Shown here: one piece after another, positions 41,754 to 49,718 of the stretch
How positions within the stretch are numbered: position 1 is the first letter of the stretch
How the letters are laid out: every line of letters begins with the position of its first letter
Assembly (NCBI GenBank): GCA_903835235.1
Contig: CAILMF010000055.1
Span: 310,001 to 374,000, forward strand
Reading direction: 5' to 3'
Length of the DNA stretch: 64,000 bases
From: an uncultured Rhodospirillales bacterium
Lineage (GTDB): Bacteria > Pseudomonadota > Alphaproteobacteria > Acetobacterales > Acetobacteraceae
The notes under the pieces: model-generated
What the model was told of the DNA's origin: nothing
Database searches by the model: none
What the model saw: only the letters and a program-made list of their open reading frames with translations
Program-made: the position numbers and the translations under genes

Positions 41754-42904
41754 CGCTGGAGGAGGCCGAGCAGCAGGCCCGCGCGCTGGCTGGCGCCGGG
41801 CATGTGGAGCAGGCGGCGCAGGTGCTGCAGCAGGTGCTGGCCGGCGGCAACGGCCCGGCGCCGATGTGGCGCTTCCTGGCGGTGCTGCTGAAGCACCTGC
41901 ATCGCATGGAGGACGCCAAGGCGATCCAGGACATGCTGGTGCGCCACTTCCCCGGCGACCTGCCGATGCGCTTCGACCTGGCGGAGACCCTGCTGCTGAC
42001 CGGGGATTTCCGTCGCGGTTGGCGCGAGTATCGCTGGCGCTACAGCCTGGACCACACCAAGGCGATGGAGCGCCGGGTGCAACGCCAGCGCTGGGAAGGC
42101 GAGGCGGTGCCCGGCCGCACCCTGCTGGTGCATGACGAGCAGGGCTATGGCGACACCTTCCAGTTCCTCCGCCTGCTGCCGGAGACCAGGCGCCGCAGCG
42201 GCGCCCGGCTGGTGCTGGAGGTGAACCACGAGACGCTGGAGCTTGCCCGGCGCAGCGGCCTCGGCGTGGACGAGATGCTGCCGCGCGGGACCCTGCCGCC
42301 GCCCTTCGACCTGCATTGCGAGATGATGAGCCTGCCCCAGGCGCTGGGCCTCAGGCTGGAAGACCTGCCGGGGCCGATGCCCTACCTGCTGCCGGACCCG
42401 GCGCGGGTGGCGAAGTGGCGGGATCGCCTGGCGGGGCTGCCGCGCCCGATCGTGGCGCTGTGCTGGGCCGGGCGGCCGACCCACCACAACGACGCCAACC
42501 GGTCCATGACGCTGGCCGACCTGGCGCCGCTGGGCATGCCCGGGGTTTCCTTCATCACCGTGCAGAAGGGCCCGGCTGCCGAGCAGGCCAAGGCGCCGCC
42601 GCCGGGCATGGCGATGACGCCGACCAGCGACGAGATCCTGGATTTCGACGACACCGCCGCCATCGCCCAGGTGGCGGACCTGCTGATCTCGGTGGATTCC
42701 TCGCCGGTGCACCTGTTCGGCGCCACCGGCGGCGCGGCCTGGGTGATGCTGCCGCATCTGCCGGACTGGCGCTGGCTGCTGGGGCGCGACAACACGCCCT
42801 GGTATCCGCGCCATCGGCTGTTCCGCCAGCCGCGCCCGGGCGACTGGCCCGCCGTGGTGCAGGCCATGGCCCAGGCGCTGGCGACGCTGCGCGATGCTGC
42901 GTAG
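41750..42904 (+). CDS. TPR-containing glycosyltransferase-like protein
   Basis: 384 residues starting with GTG in an overlap with the TPR-sulfotransferase gene. A short TPR region (1-110) precedes a GT9/heptosyltransferase-like domain: 'LLVHDEQGYGDTFQFLRLLP' near the start of the first Rossmann half, 'IVALCWAGRPTHHNDANRSM' in the second, and 'ISVDSSPVHLFGATGGAAWV' plus 'DWRWLLGRDNTPWYP' forming the donor-nucleotide site. Such TPR-GT proteins act on cell-surface glycans or glycoproteins. The last 11 bases overlap the lipoprotein gene. Confidence 0.83.
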   Translation: MTLEEAEQQARALAGAGHVEQAAQVLQQVLAGGNGPAPMWRFLAVLLKHLHRMEDAKAIQDMLVRHFPGDLPMRFDLAETLLLTGDFRRGWREYRWRYSLDHTKAMERRVQRQRWEGEAVPGRTLLVHDEQGYGDTFQFLRLLPETRRRSGARLVLEVNHETLELARRSGLGVDEMLPRGTLPPPFDLHCEMMSLPQALGLRLEDLPGPMPYLLPDPARVAKWRDRLAGLPRPIVALCWAGRPTHHNDANRSMTLADLAPLGMPGVSFITVQKGPAAEQAKAPPPGMAMTPTSDEILDFDDTAAIAQVADLLISVDSSPVHLFGATGGAAWVMLPHLPDWRWLLGRDNTPWYPRHRLFRQPRPGDWPAVVQAMAQALATLRDAA

Positions 42905-43697
42905 CGCGCTGCTGGCGCTGTTGCTGCTGCTGGCGGGCTGCGCCGGGCGCGCCAGCCTGGGGCCGGAATTGGCCACCCAGGCCGGTTGGCGCTGGGAGGT
43001 GCTGGCCACGCCGGGCTTCGACCTGGCCAGCGCGCGGCGTGCCGGCAGCGGCGAGCTGGCGGTGATCTACCTGGAAGGCGATGGTCTGGCCTATCTCGGC
43101 CCGGCCGAGGTCTCGCCCGACCCGACGCCGACCGACCCGGTGGCGCTGCGCCTGGCGCTGGCGCATCCCGCCGGGGTGGCGCTGGGCTGGCTGGGGCGGC
43201 CCTGCCAGTACGTGATGCCCGGCCGCAACTGCGCGCCCACGGTGTGGACGGCGCAGCGCTTCTCGCCCACGGCGCTGGCGGCGATGGATGCGGGCGTGAG
43301 CCAGCTGAAGGCGCGGCTCGGCGCTCGGCGCCTGGTGCTGGTGGGGTATTCCGGCGGCGGCGCGCTGGCGGCGCTGCTGGCGGCGCGGCGGGACGACGTG
43401 GTGGCGCTGGTGACGGTGGCCGCCAACCTGGATATCGCCGGCTGGCTGGCCTCTCACCGCCTGCCGCCCATGGCCGGGGCGCTGGACCCGGCGCGGGAGG
43501 CCGCGCCGGCGCTGGGCCGGCTGCCGCAATGGCATTTCTCCGGCACCGAGGACCGGGTGACCGGCGCCACCGCGCTGCGCGGCTTCGCGCTGCGGCTGCC
43601 GCCGGGCGCGCCGGCGCGCTTCACCGATGTGCCGGGCTTCGGCCACACCTGCTGCTGGGCGCGGGACTGGCCGCGGCTGCTGCCCGCCTTGCCCTGA
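42894..43697 (+). CDS. Lipoprotein alpha/beta hydrolase
   Basis: 267 residues. MLRSALLALLLLLAGCAG is a lipoprotein signal with lipobox LAGC. 'LVGYSGGGALAALL' is the nucleophile elbow (GxSxGG), 'HFSGTEDRVT' offers the Asp and 'PGFGHTCCW' the His of a catalytic triad. It probably faces the periplasm. Overlap with the glycosyltransferase-like gene makes a three-gene unit, suggesting a role in surface glycan or lipid processing. The substrate is unknown. Confidence 0.8.
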   Translation: MLRSALLALLLLLAGCAGRASLGPELATQAGWRWEVLATPGFDLASARRAGSGELAVIYLEGDGLAYLGPAEVSPDPTPTDPVALRLALAHPAGVALGWLGRPCQYVMPGRNCAPTVWTAQRFSPTALAAMDAGVSQLKARLGARRLVLVGYSGGGALAALLAARRDDVVALVTVAANLDIAGWLASHRLPPMAGALDPAREAAPALGRLPQWHFSGTEDRVTGATALRGFALRLPPGAPARFTDVPGFGHTCCWARDWPRLLPALP

Positions 43698-43754
43698 CTG
43701 GCGCGGCGCGGCGGCCCGACGCAGGATATGGGCAACCAAGAGAGGAGACTCGCC

Positions 43755-44852
43755 ATGTCCGAGATGACGATCCGCGAATTGCGCACCACGCTGGTGCAGA
43801 TGCCCTGGGCGGAAGACCCCTGGATGAAGGGCCACGCGCTGGGCAAGATGCGCGACCTCGTCATCGTCGAGGTGGTGACCGAAAGCGGCATCACCGGCAT
43901 GGGCTACCTGCACCTGCTGAACCTGCCGTTGCAGCGCACCATCGCCGCCTGCCTGCAGGAAGCCATCGCGCCGCGCGTGATCGGCCGCGACGCGACCGAG
44001 GTGGAAGCCATCTGGCGCGACATCTGGCGCAGCACGCTGACCGGCGGGCGCGGCGGCGTGACCATGATGGCGCAATCCGCGCTGGACATCGCGCTGTGGG
44101 ACGCGGTGGGCAAGAAGGCCGGGCTGCCGCTGCACCGGCTGTGGGGCAGTTTTCGCAGTGAAATTCCCATCTACGGCAGCGGCTGCTTCCGCGGCGCGCT
44201 GGGGGAGGGCATGGCCGCCAAGGCCCAGCACTACGTCGCGCAGGGCTACAAGGCCATCAAGATGCAGGCCGCGCATATCGGCGACTGGCGGCAGGATGTG
44301 CGGAACCTGGCGATGGTGCGGGACGCGGTGGGCCCGGATGTCGAGATCATGATCGACATCAACATGGGCTGGAGCGCCGACCAGGCGATCATCGCCGGCC
44401 GCGCCTTCCAGGACTACGACCCCTACTGGATCGAGGAACCGGTCACCGCCGATGATTTCGCCGGCTATGCCCGGGTTGCCGCCGCGCTGACCACGCGCAC
44501 CGTCGGCGGCGAGACCCATTTTGGGAGAGCCGACCTGAAGCCGGTGCTGGAAAACCCCTGCCTGCCGATCCTGCAACCGGACCCGATGCGCGGCGGCTTC
44601 ACCGAGCTACGAAAACTGGCGGCGGTGGCGGATACCTGGGGCATGACCATCGCGCCCCACCTGTTCCCGGAGCTGAACGTGCACCTGCTGGCCAGCATCC
44701 CCAACGGCATCTGGGCCGAGCAGATGGGCCTGCTGGACGACGTGATGCTGGGCCTGCCGAAGATCGCGGGCGGCATGATCACCGCGCCGGAAGCGCCCGG
44801 CCACGGGCTGAGCTTCCGGCCGGAGGTGCTGAAGGATTTCTGCCTGACGTAG
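43755..44852 (+). CDS. Enolase-superfamily enzyme (mandelate racemase/muconate lactonizing type)
   Basis: 365 residues with the capping domain first and a (beta/alpha)7-beta barrel after ~130. Metal ligands are Asp201 ('MIDINMGW'), Glu227 ('WIEEPV') and Glu253 ('GGETHF'); His302 in 'APHLFPELN' is the general acid/base on the C-terminal side. On the second strand only one Lys of the KxK motif is kept (Lys169 in 'AIKMQ'), as in some acid-sugar dehydratases. It likely dehydrates or racemises a hydroxy acid. AGAGGAG precedes ATG 43755; an earlier in-frame ATG is less likely. Confidence 0.87.
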   Translation: MSEMTIRELRTTLVQMPWAEDPWMKGHALGKMRDLVIVEVVTESGITGMGYLHLLNLPLQRTIAACLQEAIAPRVIGRDATEVEAIWRDIWRSTLTGGRGGVTMMAQSALDIALWDAVGKKAGLPLHRLWGSFRSEIPIYGSGCFRGALGEGMAAKAQHYVAQGYKAIKMQAAHIGDWRQDVRNLAMVRDAVGPDVEIMIDINMGWSADQAIIAGRAFQDYDPYWIEEPVTADDFAGYARVAAALTTRTVGGETHFGRADLKPVLENPCLPILQPDPMRGGFTELRKLAAVADTWGMTIAPHLFPELNVHLLASIPNGIWAEQMGLLDDVMLGLPKIAGGMITAPEAPGHGLSFRPEVLKDFCLT

Positions 44853-44883
44853 CGGCCAGGTAGCGAGGGTGGGCAGGGGCCGT

Positions 44884-44962
44884 CCCACGCGTCATGGCCG
44901 GGCGCAGTCCCGGCCATCTCCTCTGCTTCGCGTGGGTGCCCGGGTCGAGCCCGGGCATGACG
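44884..44962. repeat. Mosaic palindromic repeat of alphaproteobacterial type
   Basis: Two hairpins, ATGGCCGGG/CCCGGCCAT (44894-44917) and TGCCCGGG/CCCGGGCA (44937-44957), are nested in two mutually exclusive outer pairings: CCCACGCG/CGCGTGGG (44884-44891 with 44929-44936) and CGTCATG/CATGACG (44890-44896 with 44956-44962). Such GTCATGGCCGGG...CCCGGGCATGAC units are common interspersed repeats in Alphaproteobacteria. Here it lies between convergent genes and can end transcription from both sides. Confidence 0.8.
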
Positions 44963-44990
44963 GGACGGGAAGGTCGGCGCGCCCGCGCGA

Positions 44991-46043
44991 CTACGCCAGC
45001 CCCAGCTCCGCGGCGATGCCGTAGCCCTGGGCCATGTCGCCCAGCTTCTTCCAGGTCGCGGCCTCGATCTCGATGCCGTTGGCGCGGCGATCCAGCTCGG
45101 TGCGGTGCTCGATCTCGCCGGGGTAGAGCACGCCGGCGCTGCCCTCGCTCGGCGGCGTCGCCTTCAGGTATTCGGCCAGGTCCTTCACTTCTCCCCGAAA
45201 GGCCAGCAGCGGGCGGAAGGCTTCCACTTTTATCGCCAGCATGAAGGTGCCGTCATTGTGCCGGCCGCTGGGTTCCACGCCGAAGCCCAGGCCGGTCATC
45301 AGCCCGCACAGGATCTCGCCGATCACGGCCAGGCCATAGCCCTTGTAGCCCTCGGTGCCGCCCAGCGGCAGCAGCGCGCCGCCATTGTTGTAGCCATTGG
45401 GGTCGTCGGTCAGCTCGCCATCCTTGGTCACCACCCAACCCTTCGGGATCTTCTGGCCGCGCGCCTGGGCCAGCTTGATCTTGCCGACGGCGACGCTGCT
45501 GGTTGCCATGTCGATGAACAGCGGGCCTTCCAGGTCGGACGGCACGGCAATGGCCCAGGGGTTGGTGCCAAGGCGCGCCTCGCGCCCGCCGAAGGGCGCC
45601 ACCGCCTTGGGGGAACGGCCGCTGTCGGCCCAGGCCATGCCGATCATGCCGGCCTTGGCCGCCATCAGCGGGTAGCTGGCCAGGCGGCCGACATGGCCCT
45701 GGCGGAATACGGTGCAGGCCGCGATGTTCTGCGTCTCGGCCTTCTTGATGGTCAGCGCCATCGCCTGTTCGTTGATGACGTAGCCGAAGCCCCAATGGCC
45801 ATCCACCACGGTGGTGGTGCTGCTTTCGCGCACCACCTCGAACGGGGCGCCCGGCACGATGTGGCCGGCCTTGATGCGGTCGATGTATTGCGGGATCTGG
45901 ATGGCGCCGTGACTGTCATGGCCCACCAGGTTGGCGTTCACGCAATGGCGCGCGACGGTGGCGGCTTCGCTGGTCGGCACGCCGGCGCCCACCAGCAGGC
46001 CACGGCAGATGTTCTCCAGCTTGTCGGCGGCAATCTTTGGCAT
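44991..46043 (-). CDS. Ldh2-type malate/L-lactate dehydrogenase family oxidoreductase
   Basis: 350 residues of the NAD(P)-dependent Ldh2/YlbC/ComC family. 'VGHDSHGAIQIPQYIDRIK' is the hallmark N-terminal segment with the catalytic His. Other segments are 'GHVGRLASYP', 'GTNPWAIAVPSD', 'DMATSSVAVGKI' and 'GYKGYGLAVIGEIL'. Members reduce 2-oxo acids or imines (malate, sulfolactate, ureidoglycolate, delta-pyrroline carboxylate). I chose ATG 46043; GTG 46052 is possible. It lies 18 bases downstream of the amidohydrolase gene, one operon. Confidence 0.88.
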   Translation of the reverse strand: MPKIAADKLENICRGLLVGAGVPTSEAATVARHCVNANLVGHDSHGAIQIPQYIDRIKAGHIVPGAPFEVVRESSTTTVVDGHWGFGYVINEQAMALTIKKAETQNIAACTVFRQGHVGRLASYPLMAAKAGMIGMAWADSGRSPKAVAPFGGREARLGTNPWAIAVPSDLEGPLFIDMATSSVAVGKIKLAQARGQKIPKGWVVTKDGELTDDPNGYNNGGALLPLGGTEGYKGYGLAVIGEILCGLMTGLGFGVEPSGRHNDGTFMLAIKVEAFRPLLAFRGEVKDLAEYLKATPPSEGSAGVLYPGEIEHRTELDRRANGIEIEAATWKKLGDMAQGYGIAAELGLA

Positions 46044-46061
46044 GCGCCCCACTCCCCGTGT

Positions 46062-46928
46062 TCAGACAGGGGAGAAGCCATACAACCGCTGGGGGTTCTC
46101 CACCAGAACGCGGCGAACCAAATCTGCGTTCCCTACCGCAGCAATGAAGTCGCCCAGCAGGTCGGCATAGCTGAGCGGGCGGTTCGGCGGCGTGCTCTCC
46201 GGCCCGGTCTGCTGGCTGGCCGGCGGCACATGCGGCCAGTCGCTGCCCCACAGGCAGCGGTCCGGCGCGGCTTCCAGCAGCAGTGCCGTCCAGTCGCGCG
46301 GGGTGGTGGTGTTGTGCTCGCCCAGGCCCAGCCGATAGGGCGCCGAGAGCTTCACCCAGACGTGTTGCATGGCCACCAGGTCGCGCAGCGCATGGGCTTC
46401 CCCGCTGTCGGCGGTCTTGCCCAGCGGCAGGCCGAAATGGTCGATGACGACCGGCACCGGTAGCGGCTCGATCATGCGGGCGGCGCCGAGCAGCGCGGTG
46501 AAGGGCAGCACCAGCTGCAAGTGCCAGCCCATGCGCTGCGCCAGCGCGGCATGCTGTGCCAGCACGCCCTGGATCTGCCGATGGTCGCCCTTCAGCTTGC
46601 TGTTCAGGTTGATCCGCAGGCCGGCCACGCCGCGCGCCTTCAGCTGGCCAGCGAAGGCGTCGTCCACGCGGGCCGGGTCCACCACGGCAACGGCGCGGCT
46701 CTTGCCGTTCAGCGTGTCGCAGGCCTGCAGCGTCGCCTCGTTGTCGGTGCCGTAGAAGCTCGGCTGGATCACGACGAAGCGACGCACCTCGCCGGCCGCG
46801 GCGCGCAGCGCCTCCAGCGGCGCCTCGGCGGCGGTGTAGTGGCGCGTCGGCTCCTGCGGGAAGCGCGACAACGGCCCGACGATGTGGACGTGGCAGTCGA
46901 CTGCCCCGGGCGGGATGACAAGGCTCAT
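46062..46928 (-). CDS. Amidohydrolase-2 family metal-dependent hydrolase (lactonase-like)
   Basis: 288 residues, TIM-barrel of the 2-pyrone-4,6-dicarboxylate lactonase-like group. 'VDCHVHIVGP' is the first-strand HxH, 'GVAGLRINLNSK' the third strand, 'VPVVIDHFGLPLG' contributes a His and 'CLWGSDWPHVP' the conserved Asp. Members hydrolyse lactones or decarboxylate aromatic acids. Start ATG 46928 begins just before the barrel; upstream codons lack similarity. It is the first gene of a pair with the Ldh2-type dehydrogenase and is divergent from the Tct transporter. Confidence 0.87.
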   Translation of the reverse strand: MSLVIPPGAVDCHVHIVGPLSRFPQEPTRHYTAAEAPLEALRAAAGEVRRFVVIQPSFYGTDNEATLQACDTLNGKSRAVAVVDPARVDDAFAGQLKARGVAGLRINLNSKLKGDHRQIQGVLAQHAALAQRMGWHLQLVLPFTALLGAARMIEPLPVPVVIDHFGLPLGKTADSGEAHALRDLVAMQHVWVKLSAPYRLGLGEHNTTTPRDWTALLLEAAPDRCLWGSDWPHVPPASQQTGPESTPPNRPLSYADLLGDFIAAVGNADLVRRVLVENPQRLYGFSPV

Positions 46929-47106
46929 GCGGTGCGGGTTCCGCTCATGAATATAGCGCCATGGACTGGGGAAGGCGCTTTTTTGGACATTGACCAAATA
47001 GGCGGCAAATTCGCAAGCCTTTTGTTTTCATTGCATTAAAGCGGCGGGTTCACATCCGGCCCCAGTGTTGCCCGGCAAGTGGGATTCGCGCGCTGCGGTG
47101 CGGCCT

Positions 47107-47155
47107 GGCGGCGGCGGCGGCGACGGATCGGCTATTCCCAACCGCCGCCGCCGCC
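47107..47155 (+). promoter_or_regulatory. 14-bp GC-only hairpin in the tctB leader
   Basis: GGCGGCGGCGGCGG (47107-47120) is the exact complement of CCGCCGCCGCCGCC (47142-47155), with a 21-base loop containing ATTCCC. The hairpin lies 34 bases upstream of the tctB ATG in the 261-bp spacer from the divergent amidohydrolase gene. It could act as an attenuator or an mRNA stabiliser; there is no T-run. Confidence 0.45.
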
Positions 47156-47189
47156 CTGTAGGTTCGCCGGCAATAAAGGGAAGCCGTCC

Positions 47190-47654
47190 ATGCAGTTGTC
47201 CGACCGGATAAGCGGTCTGTTCCTGGCCGGGCTGGGCCTGGCTGCGGCCTGGGGCGGGTCCCGGCTGCCGGCGGTGCCGGGGCAGGATGTCGGCCCCGCC
47301 GCCTTTCCCATGCTCATCGGCGGCGGCCTGATCATCTGCGGCGTCATGATCGCCTTCGGCATCGGCCACAGCTTCGAGGTGCCGGAGGAGGAGGGCGGTG
47401 AGCGCCATTCCGCCGTCTATGGACTGCGCGCGCTGGTACCGCCGGGGTTGCTGCTGTTCTACGCCCTGGCGGTGGACCGGCTTGGCTTCATGCTGACCGC
47501 CGCCGTCATCGTCGCCACGGCCGCCTTTGCGCTGGGGGCGAAGCCGAAGCTGGCGGTGCCGCTGGCCATCGGCGCGCCGATCTTCGTCCATGCCGTGTTT
47601 GCCAAGCTGCTGCGGGTGCCGCTGGCGGATGGCATCCTGCCGGCCTTCTGGTAG
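47190..47654 (+). CDS. tctB: Tripartite tricarboxylate transporter small membrane subunit TctB
   Basis: 154 residues with four hydrophobic spans: 'GLFLAGLGLAAAWGG', 'FPMLIGGGLIICGVMIAFGI', 'LVPPGLLLFYALAVDRLGF' and a C-terminal pair. 'GQDVGPAAFP' between spans 1 and 2 is the family hallmark. AAAGGGA precedes ATG 47190. TctA follows after 8 bases. It is the only TctB in the window although there are six TctC receptors. Confidence 0.92.
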   Translation: MQLSDRISGLFLAGLGLAAAWGGSRLPAVPGQDVGPAAFPMLIGGGLIICGVMIAFGIGHSFEVPEEEGGERHSAVYGLRALVPPGLLLFYALAVDRLGFMLTAAVIVATAAFALGAKPKLAVPLAIGAPIFVHAVFAKLLRVPLADGILPAFW

Positions 47655-47662
47655 CCCCTGAC

Positions 47663-49159
47663 ATGCATGACATGATCGAAGCCGTCTATCTGGTGGCGGC
47701 CTGGGATGTGCTGATCGCGATCATGGCCAGCGCGGTGTACGGGCTGGTGGTGGGCAGCCTGCCCGGGCTTTCCGCGACCATGGCCACGGCGCTGCTGGTG
47801 CCCGTCACCTTCTACCTCAGCCCCATCGCGGCCATCGCCACCATCATCACGGCCTCGGCGATGGCGATCTTCTCGGGCGATATCCCCGGCTGCCTGCTGC
47901 GCATTCCCGGCACGCCCGCGTCAGCCGCCTATACGGATGAAGCCTATGCGATGACGCGCAAGGGCCAGGCGGAATTGGCGCTGGGCGCGGGGCTGTGGTT
48001 CAGCGCCATCGGCGGCATCGTCGGCACCATCTCGCTCGTCGTCATGGCGCCGATGCTGGCGGAAATGGCGCTGTCCTTCTCCACCTATGAATATTTCTGG
48101 CTCGCCTTCCTCGGGCTGATGTGCGCCACGCTGGTGGCGCGGTCCTCACCCATAAAGGCCATCGCCAGCATGCTGCTGGGGCTGCTCTTCGCCTGCATCG
48201 GCATGGAGAACCCGGCGGGCACGCCGCGCTTCGTCTTCGGCATCACCGACCTGCTGGGCGGCATCGAGCCGATCCCCGCCCTGGTCGGCGTCTTCGCGGT
48301 GTCCGAAGTGATGCGCGCCATGGTGACGCCTGAGCCGCCCAAGCTGCCGGACCGCAAATTCGGCAGCATCCTGAAGGGCCAGTGGGGCCTGACGAAAAAG
48401 TACCAATGGCCGATGTGGCGGGGGAACATCGTCGGCATCATCATCGGCGTGCTGCCGGGTGCCGGCGCCGACATGGCCGCCTGGGTCAGCTACGCCATGA
48501 GCAAGAAGTGGTCGAAGGAGCCGGAGAAATTCGGCACCGGCCATGTGGAAGGCCTGGTCGAGGCCGGGGCCTCCAACAATGCCTCGCTGGCCAGTGGCTG
48601 GGTGCCGGCGCTGCTGTTCGGCATTCCCGGGGATACCATCACGGCGATTGCCATCGGCGTGCTGTACATGAAGGGGCTGAACCCCGGGCCGACGCTGTTC
48701 ACCGAACGCGCCAGCAGCATGTATGCGCTCTACATCATCTTCGTGCTGGCCAACATCATCATGATCCCGCTGGGCATCCTGATGATCCGCATGGCCAGCA
48801 AGATCCTGCGCGCGCCGCGGTCCAGCGTGATGCCCGTCATCATCCTGCTCTGCGCGGTCGGCGCCTTCGCCACCGGCGCCAACCTGTTCAGCGTGCTGGC
48901 GGTGGGGTTCTTCGGCTGCGTCGGCTACGTCATGGAGCGCAACGGCTACCCGGTGGCGGCGCTGGTGCTGGGCATCGTCATGGGCAGCATGGTGGAGCAG
49001 AACTTCATCACCAGCCTGATCAAGAGCGACGGCAACCCGCTGCCCTTCGTCGAGCGTCCGGTCTCGACCGTGCTGGCTTCGCTGACCCTGGGCGCGCTGC
49101 TGTGGCCGGCGGGGGTCTGGCTGTTCAACCGGGTGCAGCGGGGGCGGGCGGCAGCCTGA
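47663..49159 (+). CDS. tctA: Tripartite tricarboxylate transporter large membrane subunit TctA
   Basis: 498 residues with about 11-12 spans. 'GSLPGLSATMATALLVPVTF' and 'GVLPGAGADMAAWVSYAMSK' are the two inverted TctA signature loops; 'FSGDIPGCLLRIPGTPASAA' and 'LFGIPGDTITAIAIG' are further conserved loops. The second loop carries Ala-Asp where many TctA have Gly-Pro. It forms the Na+- or H+-driven channel with TctB. Its last 35 bases overlap the convergent GNAT gene. Confidence 0.94.
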   Translation: MHDMIEAVYLVAAWDVLIAIMASAVYGLVVGSLPGLSATMATALLVPVTFYLSPIAAIATIITASAMAIFSGDIPGCLLRIPGTPASAAYTDEAYAMTRKGQAELALGAGLWFSAIGGIVGTISLVVMAPMLAEMALSFSTYEYFWLAFLGLMCATLVARSSPIKAIASMLLGLLFACIGMENPAGTPRFVFGITDLLGGIEPIPALVGVFAVSEVMRAMVTPEPPKLPDRKFGSILKGQWGLTKKYQWPMWRGNIVGIIIGVLPGAGADMAAWVSYAMSKKWSKEPEKFGTGHVEGLVEAGASNNASLASGWVPALLFGIPGDTITAIAIGVLYMKGLNPGPTLFTERASSMYALYIIFVLANIIMIPLGILMIRMASKILRAPRSSVMPVIILLCAVGAFATGANLFSVLAVGFFGCVGYVMERNGYPVAALVLGIVMGSMVEQNFITSLIKSDGNPLPFVERPVSTVLASLTLGALLWPAGVWLFNRVQRGRAAA

Positions 49160-49640
49160 GCGCCATCAGCACTTCATCCAGGTAGTCTTCGCCCAGCTTC
49201 AGCGCCCGCGGCTCCGTGCCATATGCGCTGAAGCCGGCGCGGCGGTACAGCGCCAGCGCCGCGGCGTTGTCGGCCACCACGTCCAGCCGCAACTGCTCCA
49301 CGCGCCCGGTGGCGTGCGCGATCGCGGCCTGCAGCAGGGCGCGGCCCAGCCCGGCGCCGCGCGCTTCGGGCCGCACATACATGCCCCAGAGGAAGCCCTT
49401 GTGGCGGACCTTCTCGCCGCGCATGAAGCCCAGACCGACCGTGCCGGTCATCACCCCCGTGGCATCCGCGGCGCCAAAGACCGGCGTGCTGCCAAGCCGC
49501 TCCGCGAACCAGTCCAGCGGCAGGTCCTGTTCCTCGGCCAGGCTGGCGCCGAAGGCCTGCGGATTGTGCGCCAGGCCGTGCAGCCGCAGGTCTCGCCAGG
49601 CCGCGGCATCCTCTGGCTGCAACAGGCGGACCATCGCCAT
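49125..49640 (-). CDS. GNAT-family N-acetyltransferase
   Basis: About 171 residues. 'LRLHGLAHNPQAFGASLAEE' is the N-terminal substrate part, 'LWGMYVRPEARGAGLGRALL' contains motif A with the RxxGxG acetyl-CoA loop, and 'LDVVADNAAALALYRRAGF' is motif B. ATGs at 49640 and 49634 are both plausible starts. The gene lies antisense between tctA and tctC, so it divides the transporter cluster. Substrate unknown. Confidence 0.87.
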   Translation of the reverse strand: MAMVRLLQPEDAAAWRDLRLHGLAHNPQAFGASLAEEQDLPLDWFAERLGSTPVFGAADATGVMTGTVGLGFMRGEKVRHKGFLWGMYVRPEARGAGLGRALLQAAIAHATGRVEQLRLDVVADNAAALALYRRAGFSAYGTEPRALKLGEDYLDEVLMALRLPPAPAAPG

Positions 49641-49718
49641 GCCCTGTCTCGCCGCTTGTGCGCGGCGCTCCGTCTCCGTTAGCTTCCAGCATAACGAGAA
49701 CACTCCGGAGGATCACCA

